Counted from the stretch's first letter, positions 44,164 through 53,549 are shown. The stretch is DNA of 64,000 bases from Pseudoruegeria sp. SHC-113 (GCF_025376885.1 NZ_JAHUBR010000001.1:1240001-1304000), one strand, 5' to 3'. Notes: generated from the letters alone by a model not told the origin. Numbers and translations: made by a program.

Positions 44164-44772
44164 TCAGACCTCCGCTTTCAGGGGCAGGGTGTCATGGGTC
44201 AGCACGCCGGGCGCCCCGGCTTTAGCCATGTCGAAACGGTCATCGCGCAGCGCTTCCAATAGCTGGCGGTAGCCCGCGGCATGGGGGCCAAGCGCTTCGG
44301 CGGCGGCAGCTTTCAGGGAGCCATAAAGCACATAGGGCGGCAGGAACTGCATTTTTGAGAGCCGCGCTGTCTGCTCCAACGGGGTCAGGAAGGTGCGCAT
44401 GTCGAAATGCTGATAGCCTTCCGGCCTATAGGCGCTTTCCGGCCCGGCCGCGGTGACGGCCAGCATCATCGCCTTGCCCGCCAGCTGCGTGCCGCCCGCG
44501 CCATAGGCAAAGCCATGCTCCAGCACGAGATCGATCCATTCCTTCACCATCGAGGGCGTCGAATACCAGAAAAGCGGGAACTGGAAGAGGATCACGTCAT
44601 GCGCCAGCAGCCGCGCCTGTTCAGCCTCGATGTCGATGTCAAACCGCGGGTAGGTGGCATAGAGATCCACCCGGCTGATCCCGGTCACCTGCCGCGCCTC
44701 CTCCCACATCGCGCGGTTCGCGCGGGAATGCCTGTGGCCCGGGTGGGCATAGTAGAGCAGCAGCTTTGCCAT
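44164..44772 (-). CDS. NAD(P)H quinone oxidoreductase, KefF-type ancillary subunit
   Basis: The ATG at 44772 (RBS AGGAGG) gives 202 residues; the longer open frame to 45462 runs through the intergenic repeat and DUF805 gene and is spurious. Flavodoxin-like fold: KLLLYYAHPGHRHSRANRAM, FQFPLFWYSTPSMVKEWIDLVLEHGFAYG (FMN/quinone pocket) and the TAAGPESAYRPEGYQ loop. It resembles KefF/KefG, which activate the K+ channel by binding its RCK domain and reduce electrophilic quinones. Three bases separate it from the downstream Kef gene, so the two form an operon. Confidence 0.88.
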   Translation of the reverse strand: MAKLLLYYAHPGHRHSRANRAMWEEARQVTGISRVDLYATYPRFDIDIEAEQARLLAHDVILFQFPLFWYSTPSMVKEWIDLVLEHGFAYGAGGTQLAGKAMMLAVTAAGPESAYRPEGYQHFDMRTFLTPLEQTARLSKMQFLPPYVLYGSLKAAAAEALGPHAAGYRQLLEALRDDRFDMAKAGAPGVLTHDTLPLKAEV

Positions 44773-44836
44773 TTTCGGGCCTCCTGATCGTCGCGTCGCT
44801 GCGGGAAGTCTAACCCAGACAGACCAAAGGCCAACC

Positions 44837-44900
44837 CTTTCCTCTCGCTTCAAATACCTCGGGGGGGAGTCCCGAAGGGGCGGGGGGGCAGTGCCCCCCC
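44837..44900 (-). repeat. Dispersed intergenic element, copy 5
   Basis: CTTTCCTCTCGCTTCAAATACCTCGGGGGG and GGGGGGGCAGTGCCCCCCC, minus-oriented. This copy lies between divergent genes (kefF-type and DUF805), unlike most others. Confidence 0.78.
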
Positions 44901-44973
44901 TTCCTTTTCTTTGGCTAGGCAGACCGGAATAACCCGCTAGGCTGCTCACAGGGAACAAACAGGGAGACCCACC

Positions 44974-45339
44974 ATGCAGGCTGCTGTACGCCGTGTCTTG
45001 TCCAACTACGCCACGTTCACCGGCCGCGCCCCGCGCGCGGAGTTCTGGTGGTGGTGGCTGGCTGTCTTGATCACCTTGCTGATCACCTCGATCATCGACG
45101 CGATGATCTTCGGCACCGCGCCGGAAAGCGGGCAGCCGATCTCCTGGCTGGTGAGCCTCGGCCTGCTGCTGCCCAACATCGCCGTGGCGGCGCGCCGGAT
45201 GCATGACATCGGCAAATCCGGCTGGTGGCTCCTCCTGGCCTTCATCCCGCTGATCGGCGGGTTGATCCTGATCTATTTCTACGTCCAGCCGAGCCAGGAC
45301 GGCAGCAACGATTTTGGTGCGCCCAACCCACTGGCCTGA
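44974..45339 (+). CDS. DUF805 membrane protein
   Basis: A 121-residue protein with three to four hydrophobic helices. FTGRAPRAEFWWWWLAVL, PNIAVAARRMHDIGKSGWWLL and IPLIGGLILIYFYVQPSQDGSNDFG are the standard DUF805 signatures (YhaH type). The function is unknown; the family is widespread and often stress-linked. An independent small gene with GGAG RBS. Confidence 0.88.
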   Translation: MQAAVRRVLSNYATFTGRAPRAEFWWWWLAVLITLLITSIIDAMIFGTAPESGQPISWLVSLGLLLPNIAVAARRMHDIGKSGWWLLLAFIPLIGGLILIYFYVQPSQDGSNDFGAPNPLA

Positions 45340-45358
45340 CGCGGGTGGAAAAGTGGTA

Positions 45359-45422
45359 AGGGGGGGCGCTGCCCCCCGCGCCTTGCGGCGCTCCCCCCGA
45401 GGTATTTGCCGCGAGAGGAAAA
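45359..45422 (+). repeat. Dispersed intergenic element, copy 6
   Basis: GGGGGGCGCTGCCCCCC, GCGCCTTGCGGCGC stem and CTCCCCCCGAGGTATTTGCC with a GAGAGGAAAAG tract, plus-oriented, between the convergent DUF805 and LuxR-type genes. Confidence 0.8.
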
Positions 45423-45427
45423 GCGGG

Positions 45428-45934
45428 TTAGGTGGGGGCGGCCTCTCGCATTGGCAGACCATCGGCCATCAATTCGTCGAGAAACAGGCTCATCAATTGT
45501 AGCCGCCCGCTGACCCCGGCCTTGCGGTAGACCGCGGCGCATTGGGCTTTGACCGTGCCTTCGGCAACCGATCTGACCTCCGCCATCTCGGCAACGGAAA
45601 GCCCCTTTATGGCCAGCAGCGCCACATCGCGCTCTGTGGCTGTGAGGTCCCAATCCGCGAACTGCTCGGCGAGAAGCTCCGCGAACGCGCCCGAGGCGAT
45701 GCCGATCTGGCGTTCCATGTTTTTTTCGCGCCGCGCTGCACGCCGCAACTCCCGCCCGGTGAACACAAGGCTCAGCACCAGGGCGGCGGAGATGACATAC
45801 TCGAAGGTGTCGCTTTCGGCAAAAGGAAGCCGGCCTTCCAGCCCAAGCACATCCACCAGCGCATCGCCGGTGAAAAACAGGGCGCAGAAGGCTTGTAGGG
45901 CGAAGAGCCCCCAGAGCAGGGGATGCCGTGTCAT
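45428..45934 (-). CDS. Membrane-anchored LuxR-type HTH regulator
   Basis: The ATG at 45934 (RBS AAAGGAG) gives 168 residues. Two hydrophobic segments, about 7-30 and 44-60, precede a charged linker (RRAARREKNMERQ) and a C-terminal LuxR/GerE HTH at about 97-157 (LTATERDVALLAIKGLSVAEMAEVRSVAEGTVKAQCAAVYRKAGVSGR). It lacks a receiver or autoinducer domain, so it may sense through the membrane part. The preceding gene in the same direction is a secreted PepSY protein, 38 bp away, suggesting a periplasmic sensor plus membrane regulator; this is inference. Confidence 0.8.
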   Translation of the reverse strand: MTRHPLLWGLFALQAFCALFFTGDALVDVLGLEGRLPFAESDTFEYVISAALVLSLVFTGRELRRAARREKNMERQIGIASGAFAELLAEQFADWDLTATERDVALLAIKGLSVAEMAEVRSVAEGTVKAQCAAVYRKAGVSGRLQLMSLFLDELMADGLPMREAAPT

Positions 45935-45972
45935 GGGGGCTCCTTTTCCGTCAGAGGCGCGCGGCGCTCGTG

Positions 45973-46242
45973 TTAGTCGTCTTCTTCGATTTCGAGGATC
46001 GTGCCATCGACGTCCGACAGTTCGATCTCCCAGGTGATGCCGTCCCGTTCGGCTTCGACCTCGATCTCGCCGTCTTCGCGTTCGATTTCGAGAACCGTGT
46101 AGCCGGCGGCCTCGATCTTGGCACGGATTTCTGCGTCCGTCATCCCAACCGGGTCCCCGGCAGTCAGCTGGGCGACAGCGGCGATGGGGAGGATCGCAAG
46201 ACCAGAGGCGGCGGCGATGATGGATTTCTGAAGAAAGGTCAT
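45973..46242 (-). CDS. Small secreted PepSY-domain protein
   Basis: An 89-residue protein with a signal peptide (MTFLQKSIIAAASGLAILPIAAVA) and a PepSY-like domain: LTAGDPVGMTDAEIRAKIEAAGY followed by VLEIEREDGEIEVEAERDGITWEIELSDVDGTILEIEEDD, very acidic. PepSY modules often bind or inhibit periplasmic partners or metal. It heads a two-gene unit with the membrane LuxR-type regulator. RBS AAGGAG before the start. Confidence 0.85.
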   Translation of the reverse strand: MTFLQKSIIAAASGLAILPIAAVAQLTAGDPVGMTDAEIRAKIEAAGYTVLEIEREDGEIEVEAERDGITWEIELSDVDGTILEIEEDD

Positions 46243-46457
46243 TCTGGTGCTCCTTGTGGATTGGGTGGGCCGCGTTGGTGCGGCTTGTCCTCATCAGGGC
46301 ACTGGCTGGGGCTGGCGCCATCAACCTTCGGCAGAAATCGGGGCAATCTGGCCGAAGGTTTATGGGGAAAAGGGCTGAAATCGATCGCGAAAACGAGGAA
46401 GCCCCCGGCATGGGCATGCCAGGGGCTTTACGGAACAGGCAGTTGGCCGGGTCCGGC

Positions 46458-47972
46458 CTACTGCGCGAGTTTCTTTGCGACCAGTTCGTTCACCGCCTTC
46501 GGATTGGCCTTGCCGCCGGTGGCTTTCATCACCTGGCCGACGAACCAGCCCGCGAGCTTGGGATTGGCCTTGGCTTTTTCCACCTGTGCGGGGTTGGCGG
46601 CGATCACCTCGTCCACGGCGGCCTCGATGGCGCCGGTGTCGGTGACCTGTTTCATGCCGCGGGCCTCGACGATCTCGGCCGGGGTGCCGCCTTCGGTGTA
46701 GACGATTTCAAACAGATCCTTGGCGATCTTGCCGGAGATGTCACCCTTGGTGATCAGCTTGATGATGCCGCCCAGTTGCTCCGGGCTCACCGGGCTTTCG
46801 GTGATGTCGTGATCTTCTTTCTTCAGACGGCCGAAGAGCTCGTTGATGACCCAGTTGGCGGCGAGCTTGCCGTCTTCGCCTACGGCGGCGACCTTCTCGA
46901 AGAAATCAGCGCTTTCGACTTCCGCTGTCAGCACCGAGGCATCGTATTCGCTCAGGCCGTAGTCGCCGACGAAGCGCGCCTTCTTGGCGTCGGGCAGTTC
47001 GGGCAGGGAGGCGGCGATGTCATCGACCCAGCCCTGCTCGATCTCCAGCGGCAGAAGGTCGGGGCAGGGGAAATAGCGGTAGTCATGCGCCTCTTCCTTG
47101 GAGCGCATGGAGCGGGTTTCGCCCTTGTCGGCATCGTAGAGGCGGGTTTCCTGATCGATGCTGCCGCCGTCTTCCAGAATGGCGATCTGGCGGCGGGCTT
47201 CATAATCGATGGCCTGCTGGATGAAGCGCATGGAGTTCATGTTCTTGATCTCGCAGCGGGTGCCGAGGTGGCTGAAATCCTGCGTTTCCTGATATTTCTC
47301 GTATTGGCCCGGGCGGCAGACGGAAACGTTCACATCGGCGCGCAGGTTGCCGTTTTGCATGTTGCCATCGCAGGTGCCGAGGTAGCGCAGGATCTGGCGC
47401 AGCTTCACGATATACGCGGCGGCTTCTTCGGGGCCGCGGATGTCGGGGCGGGAGACGATCTCCATCAGCGCGACGCCGGTGCGGTTGAGATCCACGAAGG
47501 ACATGTTTGGATCCATGTCGTGCACCGATTTGCCGGCGTCCTGCTCCAGGTGGATGCGCTCGATGCGCACCATGCGGCCCACGCCGGGGCCCATGTCCAC
47601 GAGGATTTCGCCTTCGCCCACGATCGGGTGGTAGAGTTGGCTGATCTGGTAGCCCTGCGGCAGGTCGGGGTAGAAGTAGTTTTTGCGGTCAAAGGCCGAA
47701 AACAGGTTGATCGCGGCCTTCAGGCCAAGCCCCGTGCGCACGGCCTGCGCGACGCAGAATTCGTTGATCACGGGCAGCATGCCGGGCATGGCGGCGTCCA
47801 CGAAGGCGACGTTGGCGTTGGGCTCCGCGCCAAAGCGCGTGGAAGCGCCGGAGAAGAGCTTGGCGTTGGATGAGACCTGGGCGTGCACCTCCATCCCGAT
47901 CACGAGTTCCCAATCCTCTTTCGCACCGGCGATGACTTTGGGCGCGGGGGCTGTGTAGGTCAGGTCGAGCAT
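46458..47972 (-). CDS. gatB: Aspartyl/glutamyl-tRNA amidotransferase subunit B
   Basis: The ATG at 47972 (RBS AAGGA) gives 504 residues, the family length; the upstream extension is spurious. [22 protein letters not shown], the Cys-containing [19 protein letters not shown] and the C-terminal YqeY/GatB tail ([21 protein letters not shown] ... [15 protein letters not shown]) are diagnostic. With GatA and GatC it amidates Glu-tRNA-Gln and Asp-tRNA-Asn in the cytoplasm. Monocistronic here; gatAC lie outside the window. Confidence 0.96.
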   Translation of the reverse strand: MLDLTYTAPAPKVIAGAKEDWELVIGMEVHAQVSSNAKLFSGASTRFGAEPNANVAFVDAAMPGMLPVINEFCVAQAVRTGLGLKAAINLFSAFDRKNYFYPDLPQGYQISQLYHPIVGEGEILVDMGPGVGRMVRIERIHLEQDAGKSVHDMDPNMSFVDLNRTGVALMEIVSRPDIRGPEEAAAYIVKLRQILRYLGTCDGNMQNGNLRADVNVSVCRPGQYEKYQETQDFSHLGTRCEIKNMNSMRFIQQAIDYEARRQIAILEDGGSIDQETRLYDADKGETRSMRSKEEAHDYRYFPCPDLLPLEIEQGWVDDIAASLPELPDAKKARFVGDYGLSEYDASVLTAEVESADFFEKVAAVGEDGKLAANWVINELFGRLKKEDHDITESPVSPEQLGGIIKLITKGDISGKIAKDLFEIVYTEGGTPAEIVEARGMKQVTDTGAIEAAVDEVIAANPAQVEKAKANPKLAGWFVGQVMKATGGKANPKAVNELVAKKLAQ

Positions 47973-48173
47973 GGTTTCGGCGTCCTTCGGGTTGATCGAT
48001 TTGCCTTCTAGGGCAGGGCGCGGAAAGGGGCAAGCCTTGCGGGCGCAAATGGGGGTTTGGACGGGCGCAAGAGCCCATCGGCGGATTTCCGTGCATCGCG
48101 ACTCAAGCGGATAGACGGAATCACCCTGTGCAGGCATCTTCGCGCGCGAGTGAAACAGCTATAAAGGCGCAGG

Positions 48174-48800
48174 ATGCGCAGCTTCGCCCCCTTCAAAGCC
48201 TCCGTAAGAGCGTCCGTGGCCGCTTGTATTGCGGCCGTGTTGATCGCCGGTTGCAGTGATGCATCCTTCAACGAGACGGAGGCCGAGATCGAGGCGCTCC
48301 CCGTAATGCGCTGGGATTTCCGCCCTGAAAGCGACGTCTGGACGGAAGCGACGATTGCGGCCCTGCTGGAAAACGGCCAATCCCTGCTGGAGATGGTGCC
48401 CGCTGACACCGAGACCTGGTGCCCGGCCTATCCTGAAAACGGCCCCGAGGAGCGTGCGGCGTTCTGGACAGGGGTTCTCTCGGCGCTGGCCAAGCATGAA
48501 AGCACCTGGAACCCGAAGGCTGCTGGCGGCGGTGGGCGGTGGCTCGGGCTCGTGCAGATCGCGCCGATGAGCGCGAATTACTACGGCTGCGAGCTGGATC
48601 GCAGCGAGCTGTTCGTCGGGGCCAAGAACCTCGAATGTGCCGTGAAGATCATGGAGAAACAGGTGCCCAAGGGCGGCGTGGTGTCCGGGACGTCTTCGCC
48701 TTGGCCGGGCATGGCACGCGATTGGGCGCCGTTCCGCTCGGCCTCCAAACGCGCCGATATGGCGGCCTGGACGCGTCAGCAGGACTACTGCCAGAAGTAG
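48174..48800 (+). CDS. Lipoprotein with lytic-transglycosylase (SLT-like) fold
   Basis: A 208-residue exported lipoprotein: LIAGC at 23-27 is the lipobox. Glu109 in ALAKHESTWNPKAAGGGGRWLGLVQIAP fits the catalytic Glu and the ES-x-(4)-A...GL-x-QI pattern of goose-type/SLT transglycosylases. It has Cys at about 83, 149 and 204 that could form disulfides. It likely cleaves peptidoglycan at the outer membrane's inner face. Divergent from gatB. Confidence 0.8.
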   Translation: MRSFAPFKASVRASVAACIAAVLIAGCSDASFNETEAEIEALPVMRWDFRPESDVWTEATIAALLENGQSLLEMVPADTETWCPAYPENGPEERAAFWTGVLSALAKHESTWNPKAAGGGGRWLGLVQIAPMSANYYGCELDRSELFVGAKNLECAVKIMEKQVPKGGVVSGTSSPWPGMARDWAPFRSASKRADMAAWTRQQDYCQK

Positions 48801-48816
48801 CGCTTTCCAGTTTGAC

Positions 48817-48884
48817 GGGGAGGGGGCGCTGCCCCCGACACGCCTGCGGAGCGCTCCCCCAGGATATTTTTACCAAGATAAAGG
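48817..48884 (+). repeat. Dispersed intergenic element, copy 7
   Basis: GGGGGCGCTGCCCCC, a linker stem CGCCTGCGGAGCG, then CTCCCCCAGGATATTTTTACCAAGATAAAGGG. Plus-oriented and lying directly against the stop codon of the convergent acyltransferase gene at 48886. Confidence 0.8.
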
Positions 48885-48885
48885 G

Positions 48886-49767
48886 TCAGGTTGCGGCAGG
48901 CGCCGTGCCTTTGGGCCATGCCAGCGGGCGGCTGCTGTCCAGCAGGGAGACGGCGGGCGCGTGCTGGCCGCCCAGCGCCAGCGTGGCAGCGCGCAGGACC
49001 TCGATCCCGTCGCTGGCCTGAGCGGGGAGATCTGCAGGGGTGATCGGCGCGCCGATGGTGATGCGGTAGGGCTGGCGGTGTTTGTTCAGGGTTTCGTGGA
49101 AGAGCGTGATGTCCCGCAAGGAGGGGTGGATCACGTCGAAGAGGTAGAAGAGCGCCGAGTTGCGGGCCCGGATGTTGATTGGGATCACCGGCAAATCGAA
49201 CTTGCGCGCCATCATCGCGGCGGAGGCCATCCACGGCCGTTCATGCAGGCGCAGGCCGCGGCGTTTGGCGAGGCGGCCGGAGGGGAAGATCACGCCGAGC
49301 CGGTCCTCCGCCATTGCTGCGCGCATGTAGTCCATCGTGGCGCGGGTTTTGGCGCGGGTGCGCTTTTCCTCGCGCCACTCCACCGGGGCGATGAGCGCCT
49401 CCATCTGCGGCAGCACGCGCAGGATGTCGTGGTTGGCGAAATAGAAGAGATCCGGGCGGCGCGTGGCGAGGGCGTGCCAGAGCATGACGCCATCGGCGAT
49501 GCCCGTCGGGTGGTTGGCTACGATCAGCGCCGCGCCATGGGCGGGGATGTGCTCTAACCCCGTGACCTGCACCTGCCGGGCCAGACGGGCGGCGACGTGA
49601 TCCATGATCTCGGATGCGGGCTTGTCTTTCAGGGCCTCGCCCAGATCCAGCGTGTGCTGGTAGCCAAGCAGCCCGTTGAGCCCCGCCTTGGCGGTGCGGG
49701 CAAAGGGGTTGGACGAAAACAGCCACTTGGCACGGTCTTCGATCAAGGGATCAAGTCTGTCTTTCAT
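48886..49767 (-). CDS. 1-acyl-glycerol-3-phosphate-acyltransferase-like (PlsC/OlsA-type) protein
   Basis: The ATG at 49767 gives 293 residues. ALIVANHPTGIADGVML at 80-96 is an HX5D variant of the acyltransferase catalytic motif (H86...D92), and ILGVIFPSGRLAKR is the later substrate motif (block III). Such proteins transfer acyl groups to lysophospholipid or ornithine lipids at the inner membrane; the acceptor is unknown. Stand-alone gene whose stop abuts a copy of the intergenic repeat element. Confidence 0.75.
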   Translation of the reverse strand: MKDRLDPLIEDRAKWLFSSNPFARTAKAGLNGLLGYQHTLDLGEALKDKPASEIMDHVAARLARQVQVTGLEHIPAHGAALIVANHPTGIADGVMLWHALATRRPDLFYFANHDILRVLPQMEALIAPVEWREEKRTRAKTRATMDYMRAAMAEDRLGVIFPSGRLAKRRGLRLHERPWMASAAMMARKFDLPVIPINIRARNSALFYLFDVIHPSLRDITLFHETLNKHRQPYRITIGAPITPADLPAQASDGIEVLRAATLALGGQHAPAVSLLDSSRPLAWPKGTAPAAT

Positions 49768-49812
49768 GGGGCAACCCAAACAAAGATCCGCAAAAATTCT
49801 ATGACATTGGTT

Positions 49813-50238
49813 CTAGACCAATGAAAATAAGACCGTTTCCACTTCAATGCCAGCCTCCTGCGCCGCCGCCTTGAAGGCAGGGATCGGCGGCAGGCATTCC
49901 CACGGGATCGGGTGGCGGCGGCCATCGCGATCGTAAACGGTGGCCGCGTGGGAGAAATCGAGCCGTCGCGAAAGCCTCAGGCGGCCGATCTCAGACAGCG
50001 CAAGGCTTTCGCCGCGCTTGCCTGAGTGCCAGCTGAGGCCTGCGGTGCTGATCGCAAGGCTGGCGCGTCGGTCGGTCAGCACATCCCAGAGGATGAAGGC
50101 CGCAAGCCCTTGAACGATCAGCAGAAACCAGATCGTCGCCCCAAGCGCGAGAAGGCCGGCGAAGGCCACAGCCAGCCCCGTAAGGGCGGCGTAGTTCTTG
50201 GCGTTCTTGCCGCGGGTTTCAAACCGGTAGGGCAGCAC
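49813..50238 (-). CDS. Two-TM membrane protein with PH-like C-terminal region, function unknown
   Basis: A 141-residue protein with hydrophobic segments at about 18-36 and 38-55, followed by a beta-rich region (LAISTAGLSWHSGKRGESLALSEIGRLRLSRRLDFSHAATVYDRDGRRHPIP) similar in shape to bacterial PH or YcxB-like domains. I do not recognise a named family. It is followed closely (5 bp) by an SDR gene on the same strand; the ORF ends close to the acyltransferase start. Possible operon partners only. Confidence 0.6.
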   Translation of the reverse strand: MLPYRFETRGKNAKNYAALTGLAVAFAGLLALGATIWFLLIVQGLAAFILWDVLTDRRASLAISTAGLSWHSGKRGESLALSEIGRLRLSRRLDFSHAATVYDRDGRRHPIPWECLPPIPAFKAAAQEAGIEVETVLFSLV

Positions 50239-50243
50239 CGGGG

Positions 50244-50993
50244 CTAGCGTCCGCCGCTGGCGTCCAGAAAGGCGCCTGTCACGTAGGAGGCGCGATCGCT
50301 TGCGAGCCAGAGGATGGCCTCGGCGATTTCCCGCGCTTCGCCGGGGCGTCCCATGGGGATCTTGTCCTTCAGGCGTTCCTCGCGGCCCGGCGCGCCGCCC
50401 TTTGCGTGGAGCGGCGTGGCGGTGATTCCCGGCCGCAAGACGTTCACCCGGATGCCGTCGCGGGCGTTCTCATCGGCCAGCCCCTTGGAGAAAGTGTCGA
50501 TCGCGCCCTTGGAGGCGGCGTAATCCACGTATTCGCCTGCCGAGCCCAGACGCGCGGCCACGGAGGAGACGTTGACGATGCTGCCGCCCTTGCCACCGTG
50601 GCGATGTGCCATGCGGCGCACGGCTTCCTGCGCGCAGTAGATGCTGCCCAGCACGTTCACCGCGAACATACGTTCAAGGCGCTCCTTGGGGAGATCCTCC
50701 ACCCGGCTGGCCTCGCCCACGATACCCGCGTTGTTGATGAGCGCATCAAGCTGGCCGAGTTCCGCGTCAAAGCGCGTGAACATGCGTTCCACGTCCTGCG
50801 CGTTTGAAACATCGCCCGGCAGCAGCGCCACCTTGGCCCCGGCGGCCTCGGCCTTCGCGGCCACTTCCTTGGCGGCGGCTTCATCGGCGCGGTAGTTCAG
50901 CCCGATGTCCCAACCCTCGGACGCGGCCAATTCCGCAAGCGCGGCCCCGATGCCGGAAGAGGCCCCGGTGATCAGCATGGTTTTGCGGCGCAT
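50244..50993 (-). CDS. Short-chain dehydrogenase/reductase (glucose/ribitol type)
   Basis: A 249-residue SDR. TGASSGIGAALAELAASEG at the N-terminus binds NAD(P), NNAGIVGEA near 88, catalytic Ser in VNVSSVAARLG, and YVDYAASKGAIDTFSKGLA (YxxxK) give the Ser-Tyr-Lys triad. GITATPLHAKGG and YVTGAFLDASGGR close the protein. The substrate is unknown. Four bases separate its start from the stop of pepN on the minus strand, so they are probably co-transcribed. Confidence 0.9.
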   Translation of the reverse strand: MRRKTMLITGASSGIGAALAELAASEGWDIGLNYRADEAAAKEVAAKAEAAGAKVALLPGDVSNAQDVERMFTRFDAELGQLDALINNAGIVGEASRVEDLPKERLERMFAVNVLGSIYCAQEAVRRMAHRHGGKGGSIVNVSSVAARLGSAGEYVDYAASKGAIDTFSKGLADENARDGIRVNVLRPGITATPLHAKGGAPGREERLKDKIPMGRPGEAREIAEAILWLASDRASYVTGAFLDASGGR

Positions 50994-50996
50994 TGT

Positions 50997-53549
50997 TCAA
51001 TCTCCCTTGATGCGTGTGACCATCTCCGTCGTGTCGCGGCTCAGGCCTTGTGTTGCGAGGATACGCGCAAGTTGGGTTTCGATCAGCCCCTGCCTGTCCG
51101 CATCATAGCGCTTCCATGTCTCAAAGGCCGAGCACATCCGGGCGGTGGTTTGCGGGTTCACCGGATCGAGCCGGATCAGCCAGTCCGCCAGAAGCGCGTA
51201 GCCCGCGCCGCTTGCGTGGTGGAAGCCGGCCGGGTTGGCGGCGAGGCTGCCGAAGACGGCGCGGAAGCGGTTGGGGTTGCGCCAGGTGAAATCGGGATGC
51301 TCCGTGAGGCTCTGCGCGGTTTCGGCAGCGGCTTGCGGTGCGGCGCAGGCGACCTGCAGGCCGAACCATTTGTCCACCACCAGCCGATCCTCCTTCCACT
51401 GCGCGTAGAAGGCGGCGGCCTGTTCCTTGCCGCGCTCGATGGTCAGCAGGCTTGCGAGCGCGCCCAGCTGCATCGTCATGTTGTCGGCCTGCGCATATTG
51501 CTTGCGCGCGGCCGCGCCGGAATCAAGGCGCGAGAGCAGGCCGAGCACTGTGTTCTGCAGGGCACGTTTGCCGGCAGCTTCCGCATCGGGGCTGAAGGGG
51601 CCGGGCACGTGCAACTCGGCATAGAGGCGGGGCAGCAGATCCTGCAGCGCTTCAGCGCGGGCCTGCGCGAGGGTTTCGGCGGCCTCATGGATGCGGGCGG
51701 GATCGGGGGTGCGGCCTGCGTCGTAGAGCGTCTGGGCCAGATCTTCCTCGCCGGGTTGGCGCAGGGCCAGCGCGCGGAAGGCGGGATCGAGGCTGTCATC
51801 GCGGGCCACGGCTTGCAGCGCGTCCAGATATGCCGGATCGGCGGGCGCGTCCTCTGTGATCATGCGCACGAGCACGTCCTTGGCGAGCGCGCGCCCGGCC
51901 TCCCATTTGTTGAACGGGTCGGTGTCATGGGCGAGCAGGAAAGCGCGCTCGGCGTTGGTGCTGTCGCGCTGCAGGATCACAGGGGCGGAGAAATTGCGCA
52001 GCAGGGAGGGGACGGGTTTGCCCGAGAGGCCTTCAAAAGTGAAGCTCTGGGTGGTGTCCGTCATTTCCAGCAGGCGCGTAGGGACGATCTCGTCGCCATT
52101 GTCGTTCAGCAGGCCGGCAAGGATCGGGATGACTCGGGCGTCTTTCTCGGGCTGGCCCGGCGTGGGCGGCGTTTCTTGCGTAAAGGTCAGCGTGTAAGTG
52201 CCTGCCTCATAGGCTTCTTCCACCTTCAGGCGCGGGGTGCCGGCCTGGCTGTACCAGCGCTTGAACTGTGCCAGATCGCGGCCCGTGACATCCTCGAAGA
52301 CCTTCAGCCAGTCCTCGATGGTGGCGGCGTCGCCGTCGTGGCGCTCGAAGTAGAGATCCAGCGCCTTGCGGTAGGCCTCATCGCCGACAAGCGTTTTGAG
52401 CATGCCGATGATCTCGGCACCCTTCTCGTACACTGTTGCGGTGTAGAAGTTGTTGATCTCCACAAAGCTTTCCGGGCGCACCGGGTGGGCGAGGGGGCCG
52501 TTGTCCTCGCGGAACTGGCGGCCGCGCAGGGCCAACACGTTGTCGATGCGCGCCACGGCGTGGCTGCGCTCGTCGCCGGTGAACTGCTGGTCGCGGAAGA
52601 CGGTGAGCCCTTCCTTCAGGCAGAGCTGGAACCAGTCGCGGCAGGTGATGCGGTTGCCCGTCCAGTTGTGGAAATACTCATGAGCGATGATCGCCTCGAT
52701 GCGCTCGAAGTTGGCGTCCGTGCTGGTTTCCGGGCTGGCCAGAACGCAGGAAGAGTTGAAAATGTTCAACCCCTTGTTCTCCATTGCGCCCATATTGAAA
52801 TCATCCACGGCGACAATGTTGAAAATGTCCAAGTCGTAAGCGCGGCCATAGACCTGCTCATCCCAGCGCATGGAGCGTTTTAGGGCGTCCATCCCGAAGG
52901 CGCATTTGTCTTCATCGCCGGGGCGCACCCAGATGTTGAGCTCCACATCGCGCCCCTCCATCGTGGTGAAACGATCCGGGTGGTTTACCAGCTCGCCCGC
53001 CACCAGCGCGAAGAGGTAAGCCGGTTTGGGCCAAGGATCATGCCACTCGGCCCAGCCTTCCCCTGCGCCGAGCGGATTGCCGTTGGATAGCAGCACCGGC
53101 ATCTCGCCCTCGATGCGCACGGTGAAGGTGGCCATCACGTCGGGGCGGTCGGGGTAGAAGGTGATCTTGCGGAAGCCCTCGGCCTCGCATTGGGTGCAAT
53201 ACATCCCGCCCGACATGTAGAGCCCCTCAAGCGCGGTGTTCTTTGCCGGAGCAATCTCGACCTCGGCTTCCCAAAGGAAGGGCGCGTCGGGCACATCGGC
53301 CTCAAGCCCGCCCTCCACAAGGCGCGGGGTGATGGGCGCGCCGTCGATCTTCGCCCCGATCAGCTTCAGATCTTCGCCATGCAGGAAGAAACGCCGTTCC
53401 GTTGCTTCCGGGTTCGGCGAAAAGCGGATCTTCGACACCACCCGCGTCGCCTCTGGCGCGAGGCGGAAGGTGAGGTGTACGTCCTCGACGCGGTAGCCGA
53501 AGGGGGTGTAATCCGACAGGTAGATCGTCTGCGGCGCGGCATCTTTCAT
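50997..53549 (-). CDS. pepN: Aminopeptidase N (M1 family)
   Basis: The ATG at 53549 gives 850 residues, standard for alphaproteobacterial PepN. GAMEN at 254-258 binds the peptide N-terminus; HEYFH at 290-294 with the following NWTGNRITCRDWF, and a downstream Glu, make up the M1 zinc site. The N-terminus YLSDYTPFGYRVEDVHLTFRL is typical. It removes N-terminal residues from peptides in the cytoplasm or periplasm. Divergent from a photolyase gene. Confidence 0.95.
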   Translation of the reverse strand: MKDAAPQTIYLSDYTPFGYRVEDVHLTFRLAPEATRVVSKIRFSPNPEATERRFFLHGEDLKLIGAKIDGAPITPRLVEGGLEADVPDAPFLWEAEVEIAPAKNTALEGLYMSGGMYCTQCEAEGFRKITFYPDRPDVMATFTVRIEGEMPVLLSNGNPLGAGEGWAEWHDPWPKPAYLFALVAGELVNHPDRFTTMEGRDVELNIWVRPGDEDKCAFGMDALKRSMRWDEQVYGRAYDLDIFNIVAVDDFNMGAMENKGLNIFNSSCVLASPETSTDANFERIEAIIAHEYFHNWTGNRITCRDWFQLCLKEGLTVFRDQQFTGDERSHAVARIDNVLALRGRQFREDNGPLAHPVRPESFVEINNFYTATVYEKGAEIIGMLKTLVGDEAYRKALDLYFERHDGDAATIEDWLKVFEDVTGRDLAQFKRWYSQAGTPRLKVEEAYEAGTYTLTFTQETPPTPGQPEKDARVIPILAGLLNDNGDEIVPTRLLEMTDTTQSFTFEGLSGKPVPSLLRNFSAPVILQRDSTNAERAFLLAHDTDPFNKWEAGRALAKDVLVRMITEDAPADPAYLDALQAVARDDSLDPAFRALALRQPGEEDLAQTLYDAGRTPDPARIHEAAETLAQARAEALQDLLPRLYAELHVPGPFSPDAEAAGKRALQNTVLGLLSRLDSGAAARKQYAQADNMTMQLGALASLLTIERGKEQAAAFYAQWKEDRLVVDKWFGLQVACAAPQAAAETAQSLTEHPDFTWRNPNRFRAVFGSLAANPAGFHHASGAGYALLADWLIRLDPVNPQTTARMCSAFETWKRYDADRQGLIETQLARILATQGLSRDTTEMVTRIKGD

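Noticed and set aside
44773-45462. A 5' extension of the KefF-type gene to 45462
   Set aside because: The extension covers the DUF805 gene and two copies of the intergenic repeat; the RBS and family N-terminus fix the start at 44772.
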